Part shown: positions 1 through 8,764 of the stretch, piece by piece | Position numbering within the stretch: the first letter of the stretch is position 1 | Layout of the letters: each line of letters begins with the position of its first letter | NCBI GenBank assembly: GCA_023391815.1 | Contig: JAEWAF010000025.1 | Span: 65,531 to 129,530, forward strand | Origin: Pseudomonadota bacterium | GTDB lineage: Bacteria; Pseudomonadota; Gammaproteobacteria; Steroidobacterales; Steroidobacteraceae | DNA length: 64,000 bases | Direction: 5' to 3' | Notes under the pieces: generated by a model | What the model saw: the letters and a program-made list of their open reading frames with translations, nothing else | Told to the model about the DNA's origin: nothing | The model's database searches: none | Made by a program: the position numbers and the translations under genes

Positions 1-845
1 CTCCCAATCCCACCGACACCGCCATCTACAAAGCCGATCTGAGTACGCGAGCAGTCGTGCGTGTGACGCCGGTTGTTTCCAGCGCGGTGGCCAACACGAT
101 CGGGTTCTGGGTCAGCCCGGACGAGTCGCGTATCGTGCATTTGCGCATGCTGTCGGCGAACGGCAGGGAATTGCGGGTAACGCCCGGCGGACAACCGGAC
201 GTCGAGGTCTTGTTGCACGAACCATCGCTCGCCGATCCGTTTTATCCTTCGATCGCGCCCGACTTCGACAACATCGTGATTCCCGCGCTCAGCGGTCCCG
301 ATGAAGATCGCGTCAGGCTTGGACGCATCAGTGCACCAGGAACAACCGTGCCTGCGGGTCCGGTCGAAGTCATGCGCGGCATCGATGTGTTCTCGCTTTC
401 TGGAACACTTCGCTGGCGCCACGATGCCACCTCATTCCTCACCTGCTCGCCTGGCAACGGGAGCTTGTGTCGCGTGTATGAGATGACATTGAACGATCTC
501 GACCACCCGCGCCTCGTGAACGCGCCCATCCTTGCATCGGAAAGCGCGACCAACGGCGCATATAGCAGCGACGGCGAGCGCATCAGCTATACCGTCGATG
601 GCCTGTTCAAACGCGAGCTGCACGTCACCACGCCCGCCACGATGGGCATCTCCTCCACGCTCGTTTCACCGGCTGGCGTATATCTATCCGGCTTCAGGCT
701 GGACCCGTCCGGTCGCGTCGCGACCATGCACGTCGGCGGTCAGTTTCTGCTGGTCAATCTGGACGCGCCGGATCGCACTCTGAAACTTGCGGACGAGTCT
801 TCCGGCATCTATTACCTCGAAGCCATCGCGCCCCGCTGGCCCTAG
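1..845 (+). CDS. beta-propeller (TolB/WD40-like) protein, 5' partial
   Basis: The reading frame is open from base 3 of the window, so the start lies upstream; a GTG at 57 is an internal codon, not a convincing start. The visible ~280 residues hold repeated blade-like stretches with signatures such as 'VSPDESRI', 'IAPDFDNIVI' and 'SSDGERISYTVDG', the S-x-D-G/E-x-R pattern of TolB-type or WD40-like propellers. No catalytic motif is seen. It may be a periplasmic propeller domain or the end of a larger protein. Its 3' end lies 8 bp from the end of the convergent pap gene. Confidence 0.6.
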   Translation, partial: PNPTDTAIYKADLSTRAVVRVTPVVSSAVANTIGFWVSPDESRIVHLRMLSANGRELRVTPGGQPDVEVLLHEPSLADPFYPSIAPDFDNIVIPALSGPDEDRVRLGRISAPGTTVPAGPVEVMRGIDVFSLSGTLRWRHDATSFLTCSPGNGSLCRVYEMTLNDLDHPRLVNAPILASESATNGAYSSDGERISYTVDGLFKRELHVTTPATMGISSTLVSPAGVYLSGFRLDPSGRVATMHVGGQFLLVNLDAPDRTLKLADESSGIYYLEAIAPRWP

Positions 846-853
846 AATCTCGC

Positions 854-2299
854 TCAGCGCTCCAGCGTCTCGCAGACGGCTTTGAGCACAGTCAAGCGCG
901 CCAGCTTCTTGTCGTCCGCGGCGACGACATGCCACTTCGCATCCTCTGAATCGGTGCGATGAATCATCTCGGCCGCGGCCGTTTGATAGGCATCGTAGTA
1001 CCGCCGGTTCGCCCAATCCTCGCGATCCACTTTGAAGCGCTTCAAGGGATCGTCGTCGCGCGCCTTGAACCGTTTCAGCTGCTCATCCTTGCTGACGGAC
1101 AGCCAGAACTTCGCCACGAACAATCCGTGCTCGGTCAGCTGCCGCTCGAACTCGACGATTTCCGCATAAGCACGTTTCCAATCCGCATCGGGCGTGAGAT
1201 CGCGGACGCGCTCGACCAGCACCCGCCCGTACCAGGTGCGATCGAAGATCGTGATCGAACCCTGCGCAGGAATGTGACGCCAGAAGCGCCACAGGTAGGG
1301 ATACAACGACTCCTCGGGTGTAGGTGCGGACACCGGCACGACCTGATATTGACGCGCGTCCAACGCATGCACGACCCGCCGGATGGAGCCGCCCTTCCCC
1401 GCCGCGTCCATGCCTTCGAACCCCAGCACCAGGCCGTGTTTGCAGAAGCGTGACTTGCGCACCAGCCGGGCCAACCGACCCTGCAGCGTTTCGAGCTGCC
1501 GCTCGTATTCGTCATCGTCGAGTGCTCGCTGCGGCTGTGGCACGGCAAGGATTTTCATCTTGCCGGACTTCTCGCTCGGCCAGTCGTGCCGCTTCTGTTC
1601 CGCCGCCTTCAAGCCAGCCGCCATCCCGTCCCGCAGAATCCTGCCGACGGTCAGCAAGCGATAATCCTCGTCGGTGCCGTCGATCCGGTGCCACGGCGCG
1701 TCCTCGTGATCGGTGGCTTTCAGGCACGCGCGCACCACCCGATTCACTCGATGGAAATGTTTGGCCTGCCAGCGATCTTCCTTGGTCACCCGCCAGCGGG
1801 TGAGCTTGTTCGCACGCAGGTGTGCGAGCCGTCGCTGCTGGGTTTCATGATCGGTGTGCAGATAAATCTTCACGACGCGCACACCGTCGCGCACCAGCAT
1901 CTTCTCGAGCTGAAGAATCCTTTCGACCGACCGCTTGTCGTGCTGTTTGGAGTTGTGGTCCTTGATAACGCCGGTGAGATACTCGCTGTACCAGCCGGCG
2001 AAGAAGAACGTCATTCGGCCGCGAGCTGGCAGCTTCTGCCAGTAGCGCCACATCGGCGGAAACTTACGATCCTCGGCGGAAGGAGCCCCGAGCGCATGCA
2101 CACCGATGTGCTTGGGGTCGAGCCATTCGAGCAGCGCGTTGACGGTTTCGCTGCGGCCCGCGGCCGGAGTACCGGCAATGATAATGGCGATCGCGCACGA
2201 CTTGGTCGTGTGCAGCTTCAATTGCAGGTCCAGCAGCTCATCGCGCAGGGTCGGCAGAGTTCGTTCGAAGGCCGCCTTGCTGATGCGTGGAGCTGCCAT
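854..2299 (-). CDS. pap: polyphosphate:AMP phosphotransferase (class II PPK2)
   Basis: 481 aa with two fused PPK2 kinase domains. The C-terminal copy (about residues 265-480) keeps the full nucleotide/polyphosphate site: 'GFEGMDAAGKGGS' Walker A and 'IFDRTWYGRVLVERV' for Walker B and lid. The N-terminal copy (about 30-225) is degenerate: 'GTPAAGRSE' replaces the P-loop Lys with Arg, and 'FFFAGWYSEYLTG' lacks the Asp-Arg. Class II PPK2 enzymes phosphorylate AMP to ADP with polyphosphate, and in studied members only the C-terminal domain is active; the residues here agree. It is last in a minus-strand run after the agmatine deiminase gene (6-bp gap), so probably co-transcribed. The family assignment is firm. 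Confidence 0.93.
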   Translation of the reverse strand: MAAPRISKAAFERTLPTLRDELLDLQLKLHTTKSCAIAIIIAGTPAAGRSETVNALLEWLDPKHIGVHALGAPSAEDRKFPPMWRYWQKLPARGRMTFFFAGWYSEYLTGVIKDHNSKQHDKRSVERILQLEKMLVRDGVRVVKIYLHTDHETQQRRLAHLRANKLTRWRVTKEDRWQAKHFHRVNRVVRACLKATDHEDAPWHRIDGTDEDYRLLTVGRILRDGMAAGLKAAEQKRHDWPSEKSGKMKILAVPQPQRALDDDEYERQLETLQGRLARLVRKSRFCKHGLVLGFEGMDAAGKGGSIRRVVHALDARQYQVVPVSAPTPEESLYPYLWRFWRHIPAQGSITIFDRTWYGRVLVERVRDLTPDADWKRAYAEIVEFERQLTEHGLFVAKFWLSVSKDEQLKRFKARDDDPLKRFKVDREDWANRRYYDAYQTAAAEMIHRTDSEDAKWHVVAADDKKLARLTVLKAVCETLER

Positions 2300-2305
2300 C
2301 GCCGA

Positions 2306-3433
2306 CTACCTCTTCGTGCTTTTACCGCGCGCAGGCTTTCGAGCCGGTACCTGCTGAGTGATGCAATGGATGTTGCCGCCGCCCAGCAGGATTTCGCGCG
2401 CCTGCACGCCAATGATCCGCCGATCCGGAAAAATCTTCTGCAAGGTGCGTGTCGCGGCACCGTCCTGCTTCGGATCGAGCAGCGGCATCACGATGGTCGA
2501 GTTGCCCATATAGAAGTTGACGTATGAGCCCGCCAGGCGTTCCCCGATTTTTCGCGAGGCCGCGCCGCTATCGGCGACGTCGACATCGAGCGACTCTTGA
2601 TGCGTGCGTTTCAGCGGCCCCGGCTGCTGCAGCTTGTGCACTTTCAATCGGCGGCCTTGTGCATCCCGCGCATCCATCAGCCGCTCATAAGCGTCTTGCG
2701 ACACCTGGTACTGCGGATCGCGCTTGTTATCGGTCCACGTGAGAATGACTTCGCCCGGCCGCGCGAAACAACACAGGTTGTCGACATGCCCGGTGGTTTC
2801 GTCGTCGATGACGCCTTTGCCCAGCCAGATCACGCTGGTGATGCCGAGATATTCGTGCAGCAGAATCTCGAGCTGGCCCTTGTCCAGATGAGGATTCCGG
2901 TGGGGGCTGAGCAGGCACTCCTCGGTGGTCACCAATGTTCCTTCGCCATCGACATGGATGGCGCCCCCTTCCAGCACGAACGGGGCGCGATACCGATCGC
3001 AGCCTTCCATCTCGAGCACCTTGCGCGCGACCAGGTCGTCCTGATCCCAGGGGAAATACAAACCGCCGCCGATGCCGCCCCAGGCATTGAACACCCAGTC
3101 GACGCCTCGCAGCTCGCGGCGCTTGTTGACCACGAACGTCGGCCCGACATCGCGCATCCAGGCGTCGTCGCTCGACATCTCCACGACGCGAATCGCATCG
3201 GGGAGCATGGCGCGAGCCTGCAGGAACTGGGCGCGAGAGGCTCCAACAGTGACAGGTTCGCCGGTGGCGATTGCCGTAGCAACAGCGGCGAACGCCTTTT
3301 GCGCCGGCTTGGCGCCGAGCCGCCAGTTGCTCGGCCGCTCCGGCCACAGCATCCAGCAACCGTCGTGCGCCTCGAATTCGGCCGGCATGTAGAAGCCGTC
3401 GGCCGCCGGCGTGGTATCCAGTGTTTTTGTCAT
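2306..3433 (-). CDS. aguA: agmatine deiminase
   Basis: 375 aa, the usual family length. It hydrolyses agmatine to N-carbamoylputrescine and ammonia in arginine-to-putrescine synthesis or agmatine use. The pentein-fold signatures are visible: 'WMLWPERPSNWR' near residue 28, 'WMRDVGPTFV', 'EGGAIHVDGEG', a central 'GHVDN' and the C-terminal catalytic-Cys motif 'GGGNIHCITQQ'. The next enzyme of the route, N-carbamoylputrescine amidase (aguB), is not adjacent; pap follows after 6 bp instead. A basic tail (KPARGKSTKR) ends the protein. The cytoplasmic role is inferred from the lack of a signal peptide. Confidence 0.95.
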   Translation of the reverse strand: MTKTLDTTPAADGFYMPAEFEAHDGCWMLWPERPSNWRLGAKPAQKAFAAVATAIATGEPVTVGASRAQFLQARAMLPDAIRVVEMSSDDAWMRDVGPTFVVNKRRELRGVDWVFNAWGGIGGGLYFPWDQDDLVARKVLEMEGCDRYRAPFVLEGGAIHVDGEGTLVTTEECLLSPHRNPHLDKGQLEILLHEYLGITSVIWLGKGVIDDETTGHVDNLCCFARPGEVILTWTDNKRDPQYQVSQDAYERLMDARDAQGRRLKVHKLQQPGPLKRTHQESLDVDVADSGAASRKIGERLAGSYVNFYMGNSTIVMPLLDPKQDGAATRTLQKIFPDRRIIGVQAREILLGGGNIHCITQQVPARKPARGKSTKR

Positions 3434-3488
3434 CCGGCGATGTTAGCCAAAGCGCCCGCCCGCGAGCGTGAGCCCGAGCATGAAAAAC

Positions 3489-3689
3489 TCACCGACTCAG
3501 CGTGTACTCAGCGCTGCAATAGGGGCACTTGGCCCAGCCGGTCTTTTCGATGGGCAGGAACACCTTGGGATGCGAGTTCCACAGGTGCATGCCGGGCATC
3601 GGGCACGACAGGGGCAGGTCGGCCGCAGTCACGGTGTACTGGTTCTGGGCGTTGGGCTGGATCAGCTTGGCGGCAGGTTCAGTCGTCAT
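3489..3689 (-). CDS. small CHCC-type zinc-finger protein
   Basis: 66 aa from the ATG at 3689; a longer frame upstream has low-complexity non-conserved sequence and would overlap glnE, so the short start is preferred. The pattern C-x6-H ... H ... C-x2-C ('LSCPMPGMHLWNSHP' then 'KCPYCSAEYTL') is the zf-CHCC family, related to the zinc-binding NDUFS6 subunit of complex I. In other proteobacteria this gene commonly sits beside glnE/ilvE, as it does here (34 bp after glnE). Its molecular role in bacteria is not settled. Confidence 0.85.
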   Translation of the reverse strand: MTTEPAAKLIQPNAQNQYTVTAADLPLSCPMPGMHLWNSHPKVFLPIEKTGWAKCPYCSAEYTLSR

Positions 3690-3723
3690 AACGGCATCGG
3701 CACTTTCCACGAGAGGGGGCGGA

Positions 3724-6615
3724 TTATCGCAGATCGCCCGCCTCGCGCATGACCTCTTGCCAAACTTCCACGACGCCCCGCCGCTCGGCCACGAATTCCG
3801 AGTCGCTGACCACGTTTTTGACACCGTCCAGTGCCAGCCGATGCATGCGCTGGCGGTACTTGCGGTAGGTATCGACCAGGAAATCCACGCGTGACTGCGG
3901 CACCAGGTTGCCCGAGCCCAGACTTTCGAGCTGCCGGATGTTGTCCGAGAAGGTGACGATCTCCGGGTACCGGTCCGCCCATTCGAGCATCCAGAACTGC
4001 ACCAGGAATTCCAGGTCGGCGACGCCGCCGGCGTCCTGCTTCAGATCGAACTGTCCGGGCCGCGCCTTGGACAGGTTTTCCCGCATGCGTTCGCGCATCT
4101 TGCGCACCTCGTGCTTCAAGCCATCGCGGCGAACGGCGTTCCGTAGCACCTCGATACGCGCCTGCTCGAACTGCTCGCAGATCTGCGGATCGCCGGCGAT
4201 CGCCCGAGCGCGCAACAGGGATTGATGCTCCCAGGTCCACGCCTCCTGGAATTCGTATTCGCGAAACGCGGCGAGAGACTGCACCAGCAAGCCTTTATTG
4301 CCACCCGGCCGCAGCCGGGTGTCGACTTCATAGAGCCGACCGGACGCCGTATGCACGGTCAACAAGTGCACGAGTCGTTGTCCGACCCGCTGGAAGAACA
4401 CTGTGTTCTCCACGGACTGCGCGCCATCGGTCCGCTGCGACTCGCCGCTCGAATCATGCAGAAACACCAGATCCAGATCCGACCCGTAGCCCAGCTCCAG
4501 GCCGCCGAGCTTGCCGTAAGCCACGACGATCATGTGCGCCATATGCGATTCGCCCCGCTCGTCCACGTAACGAGGCACGCCGTGCTTCGCGGTGATCTGT
4601 GACCACGCGAGCGACAATGTTTCCTGCACGATGAGCTCGGCGATGTCGGTCAAGCGATCGCTGACCTTCATCAGCGGCAGACCGGCGGTGAGATCGGCCA
4701 CAGCTACGCGGAACATCGCGGCGCTCTGGAACTGCCGCAGGATCTCCACCTGGCGCTCTGGATCTTCGTGCTGCATGCGACCGCGCGAAGAGGCGAGGTC
4801 GGCGGCGAATTGTGCCCGCGACGGCGCTTCTTCGATGAAACGTTCATCGATCAGCTCATCCAGCAACAGCGGTTGCGCGGCGATTTGATCGGCAAGGAAC
4901 TGACTGCGAGCGCACAGCTCCACCAGGCGACGAAGAGCGGCGACATTCTCGGTCAGCAACGCGAGATACACGGTACGCCCACCGATCATCTCAAAGATGC
5001 GCAGGATTCTCGCAAGCGTCGTGGTCGGTGCGGCATCGGATGCGAGCATCGGCAGAATGCGCGCCAGCAGATCGCGCAACCGCCGCCGCCCTGTTTCGTC
5101 CAAGCGGCGGTAGTAGGTGCTGTTGCGCAGCTCTTCCAATCGAGCATTGATCGGCTCGGGATTCGCCACGCCGCAACTGACGATCATGCTCGCGCGCTCC
5201 GACGCGTCGACTTCCAGATCGAACGTCGAGGCGAGCGAAGATATGCCGTCAGTGCGTTCCGTCGGCCCGAACACGGTCTGCGTGAAATAGCGCTCGACCC
5301 GTTGTCGATGCGCGTTGGTCTGCGCGGCCAGCTGATCCCAACTGCCAACATTCATTGCAAATGCCAGCCGCTCGCGGCCGATCGGATCTTCGGGCAACTG
5401 ATGCGTCTGCTCGTCATTCCACTGTTGCAGACGATTCTCGAGCACGCGCAGGTAGGCATACGCCGCTTCCAGGTCCCGGACCGCATCCTCGCGCAGCAGT
5501 CGCTGACCGATCAGCTGCGGCAAGATCACTCGCAATTCCTTCCCTTGCAGCCGGCGATCGCTGCCGCCGCGGATCAGCTGGAACGCCTGCACGATGAATT
5601 CGATTTCGCGAATACCGCCAGGGCCGAGCTTGACGTTGTCCTTCAATTCGCGACGCTCGACTTCGCGCGCAATCATCGCTTTCATGTCACGCAGCGATTC
5701 GAACACGCTGAAGTCGAGATAACGCCGATAAACAAACGGCCGCAGCACCTCGTCGTAGAGCGACGGGAACTGATCCTTCGCCGTCAGTGCCCGCGCTTTG
5801 ACGTACGCATAGCGCTCCCAGTCGCGACCATGCTGCTGCAAGTAATGCTCGAACGACGCGAAGCTCAGCGCGAGGCGACCGCTATCGCCGAACGGTCGTA
5901 AGCGCAGATCGACTCGATAAACGAAGCCATCGACCGTCGGCGTCGCCAGCTGCTGAACGATTTTCTGGCCGAGGCGCAGGAAGAACTCGGCGTTGTCGAT
6001 CGGACGCGCGCCATCGGTTTCGCCGTCCTCCGGATAGAGCAGGATCAGATCGATGTCGGAGGAATAATTCAGCTCGCCGCCGCCGAGCTTGCCCATGCCG
6101 AGAATCATCAGCGGCTGAGGTTCGCCACTCTCAGCGCCACGCGGCGTGCCGTATCGCGCGACCAGCGCGGCATACATGCGACGGTAGACGACATCGATAC
6201 AAACATCGGCGAGGGTCGACAGATCGCGTAGCGTTTCCTCGAGCGTTGCCCAGCCCGCGATATCGCGCCACGCGATTCGCACCATGTGTCGCCTGCGGAA
6301 GCGACGCAGCGATTCCATCAACTCGGCTTCCGTTTCACCCCGCACGCGCGTTTCCGCTTCTTGCGCCAGCCAATCATCCGGTGCGGGCGAAAATAAATTT
6401 CCGTCGCTTACGAGATCGGCCAGCAACACAGGCGAGCGCACGCAACTGGTTGCGACGAACTCACTGCACGCCCACACACGTGGCAACGATTCGGCGACGC
6501 GCGCTTCTTCGAGAATCGAGTGCCACGCTTCGGGATTTTCTTCTCGGGCAGCGGCCAGACGCTGTTCGCTGTCAGCCAGCAGGCAGCGGGCGATGTTGGA
6601 AATCGGGGTCGTCAT
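3724..6615 (-). CDS. glnE: glutamine synthetase adenylyltransferase/deadenylylase
   Basis: About 963 aa bifunctional enzyme that adenylylates and deadenylylates glutamine synthetase in response to PII, tuning nitrogen assimilation. Two nucleotidyltransferase domains are clear: 'GMGKLGGGELNYSSDIDLILLY' split as G-x-G-K-L-G-G and S-D-I-D-L in the first half (deadenylylation), and 'YGKLGGLELGYGSDLDL' in the second (adenylylation). Each is followed by its helical block with 'GGIREIEF' and 'GGVADLEFL'. I place the start at 6615 ('MTTPISNI'); an in-frame ATG at 6663 would add 16 unlikely residues. First gene of the minus-strand run glnE, zinc-finger, aguA, pap. Confidence 0.96.
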   Translation of the reverse strand: MTTPISNIARCLLADSEQRLAAAREENPEAWHSILEEARVAESLPRVWACSEFVATSCVRSPVLLADLVSDGNLFSPAPDDWLAQEAETRVRGETEAELMESLRRFRRRHMVRIAWRDIAGWATLEETLRDLSTLADVCIDVVYRRMYAALVARYGTPRGAESGEPQPLMILGMGKLGGGELNYSSDIDLILLYPEDGETDGARPIDNAEFFLRLGQKIVQQLATPTVDGFVYRVDLRLRPFGDSGRLALSFASFEHYLQQHGRDWERYAYVKARALTAKDQFPSLYDEVLRPFVYRRYLDFSVFESLRDMKAMIAREVERRELKDNVKLGPGGIREIEFIVQAFQLIRGGSDRRLQGKELRVILPQLIGQRLLREDAVRDLEAAYAYLRVLENRLQQWNDEQTHQLPEDPIGRERLAFAMNVGSWDQLAAQTNAHRQRVERYFTQTVFGPTERTDGISSLASTFDLEVDASERASMIVSCGVANPEPINARLEELRNSTYYRRLDETGRRRLRDLLARILPMLASDAAPTTTLARILRIFEMIGGRTVYLALLTENVAALRRLVELCARSQFLADQIAAQPLLLDELIDERFIEEAPSRAQFAADLASSRGRMQHEDPERQVEILRQFQSAAMFRVAVADLTAGLPLMKVSDRLTDIAELIVQETLSLAWSQITAKHGVPRYVDERGESHMAHMIVVAYGKLGGLELGYGSDLDLVFLHDSSGESQRTDGAQSVENTVFFQRVGQRLVHLLTVHTASGRLYEVDTRLRPGGNKGLLVQSLAAFREYEFQEAWTWEHQSLLRARAIAGDPQICEQFEQARIEVLRNAVRRDGLKHEVRKMRERMRENLSKARPGQFDLKQDAGGVADLEFLVQFWMLEWADRYPEIVTFSDNIRQLESLGSGNLVPQSRVDFLVDTYRKYRQRMHRLALDGVKNVVSDSEFVAERRGVVEVWQEVMREAGDLR

Positions 6616-6752
6616 ACCGCCAAGTGTACGGAACTTTTTCGGGTTGCCGCCAACCGGCGACATCGGCCCGTCGGTCGCGTTGAACCCTGCCCTGATTCCG
6701 CCCGTTTATATGCAGGACCGCAGGCCATGCCTGTGTAGAAGTGTAGGTAAGA

Positions 6753-7382
6753 ATGTACGCACCAGGGACTCCGAGCAACGAGAGCTTTGCTGCTCGTGGC
6801 GGCCCGGCGATGGCCGTGATCGGTATTCACATTCTGGTCATCTACGGTCTCGCCGCGACGATGGGCGTGGTGAAGGTGCCGCAATTCGCCGCACCGATCG
6901 AAGCCGTGTTCATTCCGGAGGAAACCAAGGCCGAGCCCGATCCGCCGGTGCCGGTGAAACCGGAAATCGATCAAGTGATGCCGACCGAGACGCCGATGCC
7001 CGAGGTTCAGTTCGACGACCCGGTGGTGGCGCCGGTGGAAACGACCGCGCCGCCTTCCGAAAATGCGATCGCCGCGACTACGGCTGGAGCGGCAGCGCAG
7101 GATCTCAAGACCAGCAACCGGGTCGAGCCGAGCTATCCGCCAGCGTCGCGACGCGCCGGTGAGGAAGGCACGGTGCGCTTGAAGGTACTCGTCGACGAGA
7201 AAGGTCGTCCGAAGGATGTCGCCATCGCCACCAGCAGTGGCTTCGCGCGACTCGACCAGGCCGCGATCGAAGCAGTCCGCAAATGGCGCTTCAAATGGCG
7301 CTTCGTGGCCGCGACCGACGGCGCGACTCCGATTAGCGCCTGGACTCAGGTGGCGATCACCTTCCGGCTGACCAACGCATAA
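6753..7382 (+). CDS. TonB-family energy transducer
   Basis: 209 aa. One membrane segment (about residues 20-38) is followed by a Pro/Glu-rich linker with many P-x-P and V-E/P steps, and a C-terminal TonB domain with 'SNRVEPSYPPASRRAGEEG' and 'VDEKGRPKDVAIATSSGFARLD'. Such proteins span the periplasm and pass proton-motive energy from ExbB-ExbD to outer-membrane receptors; no exbB/exbD or receptor is adjacent. The conserved K-W-R-F stretch is tandemly duplicated at 7281-7304, a four-residue insertion. A strong terminator follows, so the gene is probably monocistronic. Confidence 0.9.
   Translation: MYAPGTPSNESFAARGGPAMAVIGIHILVIYGLAATMGVVKVPQFAAPIEAVFIPEETKAEPDPPVPVKPEIDQVMPTETPMPEVQFDDPVVAPVETTAPPSENAIAATTAGAAAQDLKTSNRVEPSYPPASRRAGEEGTVRLKVLVDEKGRPKDVAIATSSGFARLDQAAIEAVRKWRFKWRFVAATDGATPISAWTQVAITFRLTNA
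7281..7304 (+). repeat. 12-bp in-frame tandem duplication in the TonB-like gene
   Basis: Two perfect adjacent copies of AAATGGCGCTTC (7281-7292 and 7293-7304) encode Lys-Trp-Arg-Phe twice. The motif belongs to the conserved end of the TonB C-terminal domain, where a single copy is the norm. Confidence 0.9.
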
Positions 7383-7414
7383 GCGTCGGCCCATTCAGCT
7401 GGCACGCAATGCAG

Positions 7415-7440
7415 GCCGGGCTTCGCGCCCGGCCTTTTTT
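7415..7440 (+). terminator. Rho-independent terminator after the TonB-like gene
   Basis: Perfect 8-bp GC stem (GGCCGGGC / GCCCGGCC) with a 5-nt loop, then at least five T. It begins 33 bp after the stop codon. The remaining bases to 7668 show no gene or clear motif. Confidence 0.92.
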
Positions 7441-7668
7441 GTGGTGTTTTTCGGGGGACTTCTCAGTTTCCGACGCGAGAATTTGAGGCGCATCACGCCT
7501 GCGTCGAACTCATGTCCCTAGGCTCGGTCGCAGGGATAGTGGAGCGCTAACTGTCCCCGTCCGCAGACAACGGACAGGCCAAGGCAATCGGCTGCTTCAG
7601 GTTTCGCCCTAGAGCCCGATCGCGCTTGGCATGCGACCTTCTCCAGCATCCGAGCCACGGTGGTGACC

Positions 7669-8583
7669 ATGCGCGCGAAACTCGCCTCTCTGCCTTCTGC
7701 CAGTAACACTCGCAAGCGCGCGCTCAAGCTGGCGCTGCTGACCGGTGTCATGGCGGCGCTGGCATTGATGGGCAATCAGCGCGCGCATGCCGACATCGCT
7801 CTGTGCGCCAAAGGCAGCAAATGCGCGCCGGACCTTTCGTCGCCTGCCGAGAACCAGCATTTCTTCCGCTTCTCCACTGCGCTCGACTCATCCAATCGTC
7901 ACGAATCCTTGCGACGGAGCGAAGTGACTTCGAAGGATTACGCTTCGTTCAGCGGCGTCGGCGTGATCTCCTGCATGGTCGATGGCAAGCAACGCACGTC
8001 GACCGCTTTCCTGGTCGGCGCGTTCGACATCGGCGTGACCGTGGCTCATATGTTTCAGAAGAGTGCCGCCGGAGCCGAGCCCGAAGACTGCACTTACAAC
8101 AGCATCGATTCGCTCGGCCAGGTGCGGGAACGCATCCCGGTTTCGTATGTGAAATCGCAGTGGGATGAAGCCGGCGCGGCCGGCCAGATCAGCAAGGACT
8201 TCGCCGTCGTACGTTTGAGCCAGCCCTCCCGCTATGCCCAGCGCACGATGCCGCTCGGCCGATTCTCCGGTTCGCCCGCGTCGGTCGTGATGATCGGCTA
8301 CAAGAACGACATCGATGCGGACAGTATCAAGCGCAAAGCTCGCGGCACGGTGTATGCGCATCGCTCGAACGGCATCGTGAACTCCACTGCTGGCGGCTTC
8401 ACGCACGATCTCGACTCTCGCGACATCGCTCCCGGCGCGCCGCTGATCGATGAGACGACCGGCGTCATCGTCGGCATGCATGCGCAGTCGGCTCACAACA
8501 CCATGATCCCCATGAACGACTGGCTGGAAAAGACGCTGAAGAGCGAGATGCAACAGCAGCGCGAGGCGCGCGCGTCGAACTGA
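7669..8583 (+). CDS. exported trypsin-fold protein, probably catalytically dead
   Basis: About 304 aa. A long N-terminal signal (basic 'NTRKRALK', hydrophobic 'LALLTGVMAALALM', then AHA-D cleavage) directs it to the periplasm or outside. The chymotrypsin-like fold is suggested by 'GVTVAHMF' (His127, codon 8047) and 'KDFAVVRL' (Asp). The segment normally reading G-D-S-G-x-P-L is 'IAPGAPLID', with Pro (CCC, 8431-8433) where the nucleophile Ser should be and Ala for the preceding Asp. A proteolytic role is therefore doubtful; binding or scaffolding is possible. A GTG at 7660 is an alternative start. Terminator downstream. Confidence 0.75.
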   Translation: MRAKLASLPSASNTRKRALKLALLTGVMAALALMGNQRAHADIALCAKGSKCAPDLSSPAENQHFFRFSTALDSSNRHESLRRSEVTSKDYASFSGVGVISCMVDGKQRTSTAFLVGAFDIGVTVAHMFQKSAAGAEPEDCTYNSIDSLGQVRERIPVSYVKSQWDEAGAAGQISKDFAVVRLSQPSRYAQRTMPLGRFSGSPASVVMIGYKNDIDADSIKRKARGTVYAHRSNGIVNSTAGGFTHDLDSRDIAPGAPLIDETTGVIVGMHAQSAHNTMIPMNDWLEKTLKSEMQQQREARASN

Positions 8584-8610
8584 CCCGCCCGTTCAGAAAT
8601 CGTTTCTCCA

Positions 8611-8646
8611 GGGCGCCGCGAAGACTTTCCGGCGCCCTTTTCTTTT
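8611..8646 (+). terminator. Rho-independent terminator
   Basis: Stem GGGCGCCG (8611-8618) pairs perfectly with CGGCGCCC (8630-8637) across an 11-nt loop, followed by TTTTCTTTT. It closes the trypsin-fold gene. Confidence 0.88.
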
Positions 8647-8680
8647 GCTATGCGGCCTCAACTGACGCCGTCTGGCGACG

Positions 8681-8707
8681 GGAACCGACCCTCGGCCCGT
8701 TTCGTTT
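8681..8707 (+). promoter_or_regulatory. candidate ECF/EcfG-like promoter of the glycine-zipper gene
   Basis: GGAAC at 8681-8685, 16 bp, then TCGTTT at 8702-8707 (equivalently GGAAC, 17 bp, CGTT). This equals the alphaproteobacterial EcfG general-stress consensus and matches a set of similar sites in this window. It is 58 bp before the ATG. By-eye evidence only. Confidence 0.5.
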
Positions 8708-8764
8708 AATCTTTGTCCTACATGCTGCGCGTAATCGTCGGCGCAGGATTGACAGGAGCACAGA

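Noticed and set aside
6630..6656. GGAAC at 6630 upstream of the TonB-like gene as another member of the promoter set
   Set aside because: After 16 bp the sequence is CAACCG, which does not fit the second box, and it lies within the glnE leader.
7442..7668. A riboswitch or small RNA in the gap before the trypsin-fold gene
   Set aside because: Several short complementary stretches are present, but no known riboswitch core or convincing fold could be recognised by eye.
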